This document shows positions 1-9,160 of a stretch of DNA of 64,000 nucleotides, one piece after another. The translations under genes were made by a program, and so were the position numbers. How positions within the stretch are numbered: position 1 is the first letter of the stretch; every line of letters starts with the position of its first letter. The notes under the pieces were generated by a model, which saw only the letters and a program-made list of their open reading frames with translations, ran no database searches and had not been told where the DNA came from. The stretch spans positions 1 through 64,000 of the forward strand of contig JAQMWT010000400.1 in assembly GCA_029834535.1 (NCBI GenBank), in the 5' to 3' direction. This DNA comes from Chrysophaeum taylorii. Taxonomy: Eukaryota > Sar > Pelagophyceae > Pelagomonadales > Pelagomonadaceae.

Positions 1-1889
1 TCGTTTGTACTTCGTTCAGTTACGTATTGCTAGCACGAACGGTGGACGAAAGTAGAGTGCGGAGCGGGGTAGGAGGCTGAACCGATTTGGTGGTGGCGGA
101 GGAGTTGACGGAGAAGCGGCTGGTCGGAAGGCAGGCGGCGAGTGAGCCGGTAATGGCCGCAACAGACGATGAGAGGAGGGCGTCGGTGGCGAGCTCTGGG
201 GTTGAGCCGTGCGCGAAAGCTGGCGCGGAAGGAGTCGCAGCGTGGTGGCGAGACTCACCAGGATCGTGGCGCCGAGCTGCGACGAGGCTCAGCCGGGCTG
301 CACGCGCCTGGGCGTGTAGAGTATTGGGTGCGTGCAGCGCGGGCGACCGCTGGCAAAGTGGGCTGGGTGCTCGAGCTTACGATTGGTAGGCAGGCGTGGA
401 GACGCGACGGGGGGCGAGCAACGAGGCAGGAGCCTCGACAGAGGGCAGAAGGCGTTGGCGTGGGTGCAGGAGATGGCGGAAGATGTAAGGGCAGCGGTGT
501 GCGCAGGAACCCAGTGGCGAAGGATGGTCGACCTCAAGGTCCATGTCCGTGCCGGTGGGAAGGGCGTGCCAGACGAGGAGGTTCTCGCGGCAATGTGGGT
601 GTACATGAAGGACGGTTCGGATGTCCATAGGCGCAGGCTCAGGCGGTACAGGGGTCATGAACGGTGCGGAGGACCGCTCAGCGGTGTGGCGGCAGCGACG
701 CGATGCAGGAGAGTTTTCGGCAGAGCGGCCGGGAGGGTGGGTGGCTGGCGCCGTGGTGGGTATTGGGAGGGGCGCGGTGGTATTGGCGATCCCCGCGTTC
801 GGTGGAGGCGCGATGTCCGTAGCAACAGACCCGGATGGTGGCGCGCGGCGGCGGGGGCCATGGCGGCGCGGGCCATGGCAGCGCGGTGCCGGTGTCGCAG
901 CGGGCGGAGGGGGAGTCGCATTGGTGGGTTCCCGACGGCGAGGGGGGGGGGTAGCGGACCCTGCCTCCGATGACTCCAGGTCCATAGCCACAGGCCCAGG
1001 AGGGGTGGTGTCAGTGGGCGTGGGGAAGACCTGCGGCGAGGAGTGGTGTCGGTCTGGTCTGGGTGCGGGAGGAGAATCCGGCCCCATGTCCGTGGACGGT
1101 GGAGTGGTGAGCTCCTGTCGGCGCTGACGACGAGGACGCGGAGCATGCGGACCTGAGGACGTCCGAGGTTGCAGGAGACTCCGCACGAGGGGCGGACTCC
1201 TGTTGGTGCCGGGGAGGATGATGCAGGCGGCTGGGGGCGCAACCGAGGGTGCCGGTGATTCCACACGGGGGCGGACTCCTGTCGGCGTCGATGGCGAGGC
1301 CGACGAGCGGGTGTGGCTGGGGTGGCTCCGAGGTTGCAGGTGACGCCGCACGAGGGGCGGACTCCGAGGCAGCTCCACGGGGATCGCGATGTTGCTCGTA
1401 AGGGAGAAACGCGTCAAGAGCAAGGCCAAGGGCCACGGAAGTGGCATGGCGCGAAACAAAAGCGACGCGTTTGAAGAAGGTGCCGAAAGGCCGCGGGACG
1501 TGACCGTAGACTCTGCGTGCCTCGGCGTGCGTGAGAATAAGGCAACCATAGACGGCAGGGCACCGGGCGGATAGATGCAAAGGATCACGCTGAACCGCAC
1601 GGCGGAGCGACCAGAAGCCGCGCATGAGACGCAGCTGGGCCGCCCGCGAGTAGCAGCAATGGCGGTGGCAACGATGATCGCGGTGGGCGAGGCGGTGACG
1701 AGCACGTGCGTGTGAGATCCGCACGAGCGTGCTTACCAAGTTGCAGAGGGCGGTAAGAGGTCCAATGCAAGCGGCCTTGAAGGGTGCGCAAGGCAAAGAG
1801 TTGCAGGCGGTGGCTACAGATGAGCCGGCAGCAGCAGCTTGCGAGATAGTGACCATACAACGCTTAACCAGGAGGAGATTCAAGAGTTT
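1..1889. other. GC-rich stretch, no gene recognised
   Basis: Long open frames exist on both strands here, but their conceptual proteins are Pro/Arg/Ala-rich, overlap in several frames and show no motif, which is what high GC alone produces. The stretch holds degenerate internal repeats (see the next entry) and ends at a copy of the Helitron-like family. I see no RNA gene or splice pattern. Nothing else can be supported. Confidence 0.5.
1155..1375. repeat. Degenerate direct repeat, about 165-bp spacing
   Basis: A block of roughly 40 bp containing TCCGAGGTTGCAGG, a short spacer and CGCACGAGGGGCGGACTCC occurs near 1158-1200 and again near 1325-1364. A partial third copy, with GGGGGCGGACTCCTGTCGG, lies between them around 1265-1285. 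The block does not recur elsewhere in the window, so it may be a local duplication. Confidence 0.5.
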
Positions 1890-1972
1890 GTCTTTAAATG
1901 TCGACTGCTAAGAGGGGGGTGTGTGTGAGGAGCATGAAGGATGTGGGTGGGTTTGTGGGGTATGAGCGATGT

Positions 1973-2331
1973 ACCCTTACCCTGATCGCCGACTGCGGTT
2001 GCGATGGAGGACGGTGCCTCATGAATCCTGAGCCTTGCGAGGGCATCCGCCCTCCCGGCGTAGGTTGGCACCTATTCGCCTCCCGGGCGGGCCGGTTGGC
2101 AGCCGGAACGTTCGCAGTGGGACGGGTATGGCCGGGGGGCGAAGACGGAAGGTTATCGGCGAGTTGGTTGTCAGTCACATCGCGGTCTCCTCGTCGCATT
2201 GCGACAAGCTTGATGGTCACTCTCCGCCGACCGACCTTTCGGCGCTCCTCGTCTACAGGCCCGTGATTCCGGACTGGCTCGGTCAGCCTGGCTCCCATGC
2301 TCGGGAGGGTGTGCGAGTTAGTTATTAGTTG
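1973..2331 (+). mobile_element. SINE-like retroelement, complete copy with 9-bp target-site duplication
   Basis: A 359-bp insertion interrupts the 5' block of the Helitron-like copy. It is flanked by the direct repeat GAGCGATGT at 1964-1972 and 2332-2340, and the uninterrupted site is seen at about 3160-3190. It begins CCCTTACCCTGATCGCCGAC and ends with a short GTTA-type tail. Other copies lie at 42702-43069, 57959-58257 (minus) and, divergent, 15465-15702. The last 50-60 bp (GGCCTGGCTCCCATGCTCGG and the tail) match the 3' end of the LINE at 25987-27526. It has no coding capacity, and I could not recognise convincing A or B boxes, so the source of the 5' part is unknown. Confidence 0.8.
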
Positions 2332-3354
2332 GAGCGATGTGCCTGACGGGCGGAGAATAAGTACGCGGGACCTAGTCGGGTCATCGCCGAGTCGTGGGGC
2401 AGGCGAAGAGAGGACGGGCCCCGCGCGTTGGTCGTGCGCGTGCTGCCGCCGGACGTATGTGCGACGAAGGGTGACGTCCTGCTGGGATCGGGCGGCGGGT
2501 GGGGTTCCCCGAGGCGGCGACATGGGTGAGGGCGGTGAGGGCACAGCGAGCCGGCCTAATGCGTTGGCGATCCCACTCACGGTAGATGCGGCGGTTTGGG
2601 CCTTTGCCTGTGTGAAGTTGGCGCAGCCGCTTGCCACCAGGTTCGCGCAGCGCGCGCTCTGCGCATGTTTGAGGCAGGCGTGGCACGCCGCGCTGGCCTC
2701 ACCGAAGGCACCAAAGACGAGCCGGCGACGGTGCCGTAGCTACGTAGCCGCTGTTCGACAGGGCCCAAAAGCCAGGCGGTGGTGCTGTACCCGGCTGGGG
2801 ATGATGGCGTCGATGCCGCGGGCGTGCGAGGTATTCAGGTGGACTTGCGCTGCGCGCCGATCGACAGGCGACGGGTGGGGGTGGAGGGCGTGGGCGGTGT
2901 AGAACGAACCCCAAGCGAGGGTTTTGATGTCGTAAGTTGCCCTGTTGTCGAGCGTGGTGAGGATGTGGTCAAGGATCTTTAAATGACGGCAGCCAAGGGG
3001 GTGTGTGGGAGCATGGGACGGGCCCCGCCCGTAGGTCGTACGCATTGCCGCCGGACGTATGTGCGACGAATGGTGACGTCCTGCTGGGACAAGAGTTTGT
3101 CTTTAAATGTCGACTGCTAAGAGGGGGGTGTGCGGGGGGGGCACGAAGGAGGTGGGTGGGTTTGTGGGGTATGAGGGATGCGCCTGACGGGCGGAGATAA
3201 GTACGCGGGACCTAGTCGGGGTCATCCCCGAGGCGTGGGGCAGGCGAAGAGAGGACGGGCCCCGCCCGTAGGTCGTACGCATGCTGCCGCCGGACGTATG
3301 TGCGACGAAGGTTGTCCCACGATTCAGGGTAAGGATCAGGTAGGCGCGTGAACC

Positions 3355-3945
3355 AGACATTGATCCTCCAAGCCGTCTACGGCGACCTCGCAGACTATTT
3401 CCACTACCCGCGGCGGCTCCTTCGGCGCGCCATTCTCACGCTCCGTCGAAACGATGTCGTCGATGCTGACAACGCGCGCATGACCGCGGCCTTTCCCGGA
3501 GACGAGGCGTCGGAGTTCTTTTTGGCCGACTAGGTTGGGTCGGAAGACGACGCCTCGCTCTTTACAGTCGAGTTTTCAACTCCCTGACAACCAACGGCAT
3601 GCTGACTTTGATCTCGAGCTTAAAGTCTTCGCAACCTCGACCCGTCGCACGGCCACTGCAACGGCACCCGATACATCATCGATCGTGTCGTGTCACCGAG
3701 GCTCCTCCAACCAGTATCCCGACGCCAAACGATCAACAAGAGCAAGGGGCAGACGCCCCGCAAGGTCGGCGTCCTCTTGCCCAAGCCCGTCTTCTGCCAC
3801 GTCCAGCTCTACGTGGCTCTCTGTCGATCGGCAACCCCGAGGATATCCTCTCCTGGGTCGACGACTCCACCCTACCCCACACGTGCTGCGCAATGCCGAT
3901 AAGCCCCCTCACGGCGTCTACACGCGCACTGTAGGTGAACTTACT
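3355..3945 (+). pseudogene. Helitron/PIF1-type helicase C-terminal fragment
   Basis: One frame reads DADNARMTAAFPGDE, which matches the D-A-x-N...PG-E motif of Helitron helicases. Another frame further on reads TINKSKGQTPRKVGVLLPK and PVFCHVQLYVALCR, the hallmark C-terminal motif of PIF1-like helicases (INKSQGQT...PVFSHGQLYVALSR). The motifs lie in different frames with stops between them (the first open frame ends at 3531-3533), so this is not a functional gene. Equivalent fragments lie on the minus strand at 36600-37175 and 58268-58790. The upstream helicase motifs and any Rep domain are absent. Confidence 0.7.
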
Positions 3946-4195
3946 GGGGCCAGGTGAACTTACTGGGGTTAGAGATTGGGACTAGGTGAACTTAGTGGCC
4001 AGGTGAGCTTACTGGGACCAGGTGAACTTACTGGGGTTTTTAGAGTAAACTCAAAGGTTAGCGGCGTGTGCGGATCAAAGCAGCTTAGATTGGCGGGGGT
4101 GAGAGCGACGAGCTCAAAGGAGAGTGGGGTGAGTGGGTGTGAGCACGAGTGGGTTTACGCCGAACTTACTGGGGTTAGAGATTGGGACTAGGTGA
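3930..4195 (+). repeat. GGTGAACTTACTGGG array, 3' end of Helitron-like element
   Basis: At least six copies or near-copies of GGTGAACTTACTGGG, with spacers such as GTTAGAGATTGGGACTA, sit directly after the helicase fragment. The same array follows the helicase fragment in the other two copies (36465-36605 and 57610-57956, reverse strand). It is therefore a property of the element's 3' region and may bind its protein. It is not CRISPR: the repeats are short, abut irregularly and lie in a eukaryotic context. Confidence 0.7.
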
Positions 4196-4848
4196 ACTTA
4201 GACGCGTTCTCTACCGGATTACCAAAGTGAAAGTTGGCCGAATAGTAAGTGTGAGGAAGCTATGACACTTACCCCTGCACCACGTATCCGGTATCCCTAC
4301 GTCATCCCCTTATCGCTAGTGTAACGCCCCATTCCAGTTGTCACATGGTAGCAGGTGTTCGTTGGTTTCGATCGAACCTGTGCTTGACTTCACGGCGACT
4401 CCTCATCGGCTTCAGTTCATTGCTACGTGTTCGGTTCGTTTCGTCTTCAGTTCATTGCTACGTGTTCGGTTCGTTTCGTCTACCATGTCCTCGATCGAAA
4501 TTAAAGATAGCAGGCTTTCGCAAAACCTTGATGCCTTCAGCGGTGAGCGACATTTTTTTTTTCACCCATGGCCACGACGTCTCGCGAACATGATCATCTC
4601 TACCGGCGATCACGTTATCTCGACCAACGATCCTTGGACTAGCATCTCAGCATCTCGCTTCTCTGAAGAAGAATTTCTCAGCATCTCGCTGCTCTGAAGG
4701 CGAATTTCGCGTCAAGCAACAACGTTGATATCCATGAAAACCGCGACATGAACTTCACGCGACTTTACAAGCGCATTACCGATGTCTACATGGGCCGCGG
4801 GGATCGCGTAGCGAACTTCCTCAACAAGTTCATCATCGGAGTATACAA

Positions 4849-4940
4849 GTTGCTCGGCATTGTACCTATCACCGGCGTTCAAGTTGCTCGGCATTGTCCC
4901 AATCACCGGAGTTCAAGTTGCTCGGCATTGTACCTGATCC
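4849..4940 (+). repeat. 33-bp tandem repeat, three copies, in the copia-like fossil
   Basis: A unit containing CAAGTTGCTCGGCATTGT followed by C-rich sequence and CACCGG(A/C)GTT occurs three times in a row. A separate 35-bp duplication with TTCAGTTCATTGCTACGTG lies at about 4412-4481. These are local expansions in the gag-like part. Confidence 0.6.
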
Positions 4941-5654
4941 GACGTACCCTCGAGTGTGTCCTCGCATTTGACTACGTGCGTCGTGCTTCAAGACTTACTG
5001 GCTTTGTTTTATCGTCTCGCGTTTCGTACCGATGAATGTGGTTGTACCCTTGAGAAGTTCAACAACGTGAGAAGTTCAACAACAAACAATTTAGATGGCA
5101 TGCACAACCACTACCGTTGCGCTATCCGCCGCGTCGTCAGCCACGACTTCAGACTATTCCAACTGACCTACCCTAGATGCTCCCCTTTCCCAACAACCTG
5201 GCTCTACTCGATTCCGACGCACTACCCAATGTCATTTTGGCGGCTGCAAGGATCACTTTAAGGGGGACTGCCAATGACTCCAACAACACCCAACAACACC
5301 AACCCACCAACACCACCAGTAACACTACCTTTTCTGCTCCTATGCCTACTCCAACCTTGACTGATTCTAGTTCCACTCCGCCGCTTTTCTTAATACCGCC
5401 ATCTATTACACCCCCTTCACCGCCTTAAACGGCCGCACCCAACGTCTCACATCCACCTCCCGATACTCTATCTTATCATCTTTGCACCTTTCTGCCGATC
5501 AAGATAATTCCAAGTCAGCGTGTGTACCGCCGATTTTCTGACGCAAGCACATCAACAACCCCCTCCCACGGAAGCCCCTCGTTTTTTGTGAAGGAAAAGT
5601 GTTTTTGTGGAACCCCCTCGTTTTTGTTTTTAGCTCCCATTGCACAGGCGCCCT

Positions 5655-5845
5655 TCGTTCTGTATTTTCCGTATTCGTTGCTCCACCCCTCGTTCTGTAT
5701 TTTCACATCGTCGTTGCTCCCCTCCTCGTTCTGTATTTCGCCTATTCGTTGCTCCACTCCCCGTTGTGCATTTTCAGCTGTTCGTTGATCCACTCCCCGT
5801 TCTACTTTTTCTGCTATTCGTTGATCCACTCCTCGTTGTGCTTGT
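5655..5845 (+). repeat. About 40-bp tandem repeat, five copies
   Basis: Units of about 40 bp share TTCGTTG(C/A)TCCACTCC and CGTTCTGTATTTT-like blocks. They occupy the middle of the copia-like fossil, between the gag-like and RT regions. The units differ by substitutions and small length changes. Confidence 0.6.
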
Positions 5846-8827
5846 CGGTTTTGGTAAAACCAGCGAATCACGTTCCATCGCACATTTCACCCGCCACAAC
5901 TAAGCTGTGCCTGTCAATTTTTCGCGTGCGCAGCTTTCGTGCTTCCTATGTGGTTGGATCGCTCATCTTCGGGATCCTGGACAGACGCTTCTTTGCTGTG
6001 TGATTTGTGGTTCTCCTTCGCGCACTCTCGCCTTTTCGCCGCTTTTCTGACCTTTAAAATCCGGTTTTGCTATCGCAGTGAATTCCGTGCTCAGCACCCG
6101 CGACGCTATCTGCAATGTTCTTACGTCTGCGACGCTATCTGCAACGTTCTTACGTGCCACAACTGTTTTGCCACTATCGCCAACTTCTACCGCAGTCTAT
6201 TCGAGTATGACGAGCAAAGCTCGCCGCTTGCTCCTCCAACGTTGGCCCATATGGCAACTTCGTTCTTGCGAATGCGAAAACGGGCCACTTCCTTATCTGC
6301 CACAGCAGGCTGGCATACCGCCGCCTGGTCTACCCGTGTTCGTTCCTTACACCGCTGGCGCGTCCAAAGTCTTCCATTCTCGTACAGGACGCGGTCGTGC
6401 CCATGGCAACTTGCTCGCACCACAACAACCAAACACCCGACGTTCGCATCAAACCTGTTTACGCCTGTTTTTGCTTCTGTCGACTCCGACCATCGTCATA
6501 ACCTGGTCACCATGCACCATGCAACATATCTGCCCAAAGGCCACGTTCTCATCAGACGTCTGGTACACTGCCATCATATATACCAGCCTGTGTTCCCGCT
6601 ATCTTTGCCCCGCTGCGATTCTCAGTGGCCACAATCGCCTAACGCAAGTCATCCCAGGCACTTTTGTCGCTATTGTTCTTCAGACCTCGATTTTGCTGAC
6701 AGTTTCGCTTATCAGATTTCCTGCAATGTCAACCACCGAAGGAACTTCAACGTTGTTCCGACTTTCTCGAATCACGCTTCCAAGCTCTCGTCTACTGTTG
6801 CCCCATTGTCACCTGTTCCTGCTGTTGCCCGATTGTCACCTGTTCTTCCGCTGTTGCCCCCTTGTCCCCTGTGTTTGATGAGAATGCGCCGGTTTCACTG
6901 GGACTGATCACCCCATCACGTGAACCGACCATTCTACGAGCTCATGAACTCCGACGAACCAAAGAGAGAAGACAACAAAACGTGCACAACAAAGTCGAGC
7001 CAACCAGAGCCGACAAAACAACAAGCATGCAAAACAAAAAGCATGCAAAACAAAGTCGAGCCAAACGGAGCCGACCGCGCAAAGTCGACAAAAAGCGCAC
7101 ATTATTCAGAAACAAATGGAGAACCAACTCAAACCCACAATACTGGCGTTTTACCACGCACTGTCGATTCTGTGTCATCTTGTCATTCCCTGTACGTTAA
7201 TTATTCTAGCTTTCGTTTGTTAGTTCATTATGTCTTCCTTCCCCTCTCCAAATCCTGCACGTCGGTTACAAGCCATTGCCAAAGAATATCATTCCCTCGG
7301 TCAGCTCGGTTGCTGGGATGTTGTTCGCGTTCCTTCTACTTTTTCTGGCACCATCTGCCCTTTGACGTGGGTCCACCGCACGAAGTATGAATCTGGCCGC
7401 TTCAAATTGTACACTGCTCATCTCGTTGTCCGCGGTTACACCCAGGTTGCTTACCACGACACGTACCGTCCTGTAGATGTCATCTGTGCTTTCATACAAG
7501 CCCCTGTCTGGCGTTGCTGTTCACGACTGGGATTTGCATAAGTTGGATGTCAGCTCCGCTTTTATCCAAGCTCCCATTGACGAAGACATCTATGTCTGGC
7601 CACCCGAAGGTTATGCTCCTCGCCAACCCACCGATGGTTTCAAAATCATTTACACGCTCCGTCGCTCTTGGTATGGTTGCAAACAAGCTTGTCGTAATTG
7701 GTGGCTTTATTTGGAACGCTTTCTCGTCAATGACTGTGGCTTCGTCCGCGGATCTGGTGACACTTGCAGTTACAAGCTCGTGCTTAATTCTACCGTTGTC
7801 CTACGTCTCGTTCTTGTCGTCGATGATCTTCTTGTGGCGCACCCGTCCTTGCCTTGGTCATTACCAAGCTTCTTCCTCCGTTTGAACCTTCACTTGTCAA
7901 CGAGCTTCCCACTTCGTTGGTCTCCGCATTACGCGTGATCGCGCACGTCGCAAGCTCGCTATCTACCAATCCCATGCTATCCGTGAAATCCTCACCGAGC
8001 ATCGCTTCATCACAGTAAACCAGATTTGACTCCCGCTCCCAAAGGTTCTTCCTCTTTCTGCGGCTGCTTCTCCTGCACCTGGCTCCCCTGCTCACATTTC
8101 ATGGCACGCATCCCTTTTCGTCGTATTCTCCGTTGTGTCTTGTTTCCTGTTATGACTCGCCCTGATATCACTCCGTCAATCCGTGTGCGCGTTTTACACA
8201 ATCCTGGTAAACCCCACTGGCACGCTTATCCATACCCTCCGTTATCTCCATGGTACTCAAGATCTTGCCCTTGTTCTTGGTCGCGCTTCTAAAACCCTTC
8301 GTCTCTGTGGTTATTCCGACTCCAGCTGGGCCGACGACCCTGATGACCGCCACTCCACTACTGGCGTTTGTTTTCTCCTTGCTGGCTCTATGATAGCCTA
8401 ATGCTCACGCTCGCAGTACCTCCTCGCCCGCTCCTCTTTTGAAGCTGAATTGCTCGCTCTTTACGCCGCTACCTTGGCTTCTCCAACTTTTTGATGACTT
8501 TGATCTCATCCCTCGTCACACGGTACCAATGTATGTCGATAATAGCACCACCGTCACCCAAGTCCGTCTCCAATGTCTCACGCGGCGCACCCGCCATATT
8601 GATATTCGCTTTTACAGCACCGCCGAATATCATCGCAACCACATCATTGATCTCCAACACAATCCCCGCCTTGACAACCTTCGCGATATCTTCACCCGTC
8701 GTACGGAAGCTCCTCCCTTCCTCCGGCTTCGTGCTCGTTACCTCACCTCGTGACTTCGCCCGACATCTCCTGTCTCTTTCTGCCACAATGCCTTTCCTGA
8801 CGTCGGTCTTCCTTCAAGCTTCTCCTC

Positions 8828-8942
8828 TGTGAGCGTCTGTCTCACTTACCCCTTTTTCCTTTTCTTTCTTTTCCAGCACCTGTGTGAGGACCTCACTTAC
8901 CCCTTTTTTTTCCTTTTCTTTCTTTTCCAGCACCTGTTGTGT
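8828..8942 (+). repeat. Pyrimidine-rich direct repeat (about 57 bp, two copies)
   Basis: CTCACTTACCCC followed by T-rich sequence, CCTTTTCTTTC and TTTTCCAGCACCTGT occurs twice in tandem, just before the 37-bp terminal repeat of the copia-like fossil. The start of the unit resembles part of the terminal repeat. Confidence 0.55.
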
Positions 8943-9160
8943 GAGGAAGCTATGACACTTACCCCTGCACCACGTCCCCATTATAGTTCTCTCATCCAGT
9001 TCTCGCAGGGAGGGAGGGAGGGAGGGCCCTTTTTGAATCTATAGATTCCATGATCCATGATGTTGCCGAAACTTTTTTTTTGTCGTCGTTATTATTGAAG
9101 TTTTGTTGTAGGAAAGAAGAAGAAGTACTACCTAGGGCCCGCGCCGCCCGCAGAGTGTGG

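Larger units (their letters stand above)
1890..4195 (+). mobile_element. Helitron-like element, copy 1 (interrupted by a SINE-like insertion)
   Basis: The order of parts is a 5' GC-rich block (from TCTTTAAATGTCGACTGC near 1893 to about 2565, partly repeated at 3090-3315), a PIF1/Helitron helicase C-terminal fragment (3355-3945) and a 3' array of GGTGAACTTACTGGG motifs (3930-4195). The same order occurs on the minus strand at 37612-36462, and a shortened version at 58812-57600. Three copies with the same architecture identify a mobile family. No Rep motif is visible, so Helitron rests on the helicase type and is an inference. The 5' end of this copy is not well defined. The element is a deletion derivative and cannot move by itself. 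Confidence 0.6.
4249..8975 (+). mobile_element. Ty1/copia-type LTR retroelement fossil, degenerate
   Basis: The 3' half shows copia-type reverse transcriptase at about 7.4-7.8 kb (signatures WDLHKLDVSSAFIQAPIDE and RSWYGCKQACRNWW) and a copia RNase H at about 8.3-8.7 kb (GYSDSSWADDPDDRHSTTG). A gag-like region starts near 4.48 kb. The integrase region expected between gag and RT is too decayed for me to recognise. A perfect 37-bp direct repeat, beginning GTGTGAGGAAGC, occurs at 4249-4285 and 8939-8975 and marks the element ends; full LTRs cannot be delimited. The element is broken in many places (roughly ten or more) and looks old. It is AT-richer than the flanking host genes. Confidence 0.75.

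Noticed and set aside
377-1705. Long minus-strand open frame in the GC-rich left end
   Set aside because: Pro/Arg-rich product with no motif, overlapped by several equally long frames on both strands. GC content alone explains it.
3930-4195. Possible CRISPR-like direct repeats (GGTGAACTTACTGGG)
   Set aside because: Irregular spacing, spacers that recur with the repeats, and presence at the same position in three mobile-element copies in a eukaryotic genome.
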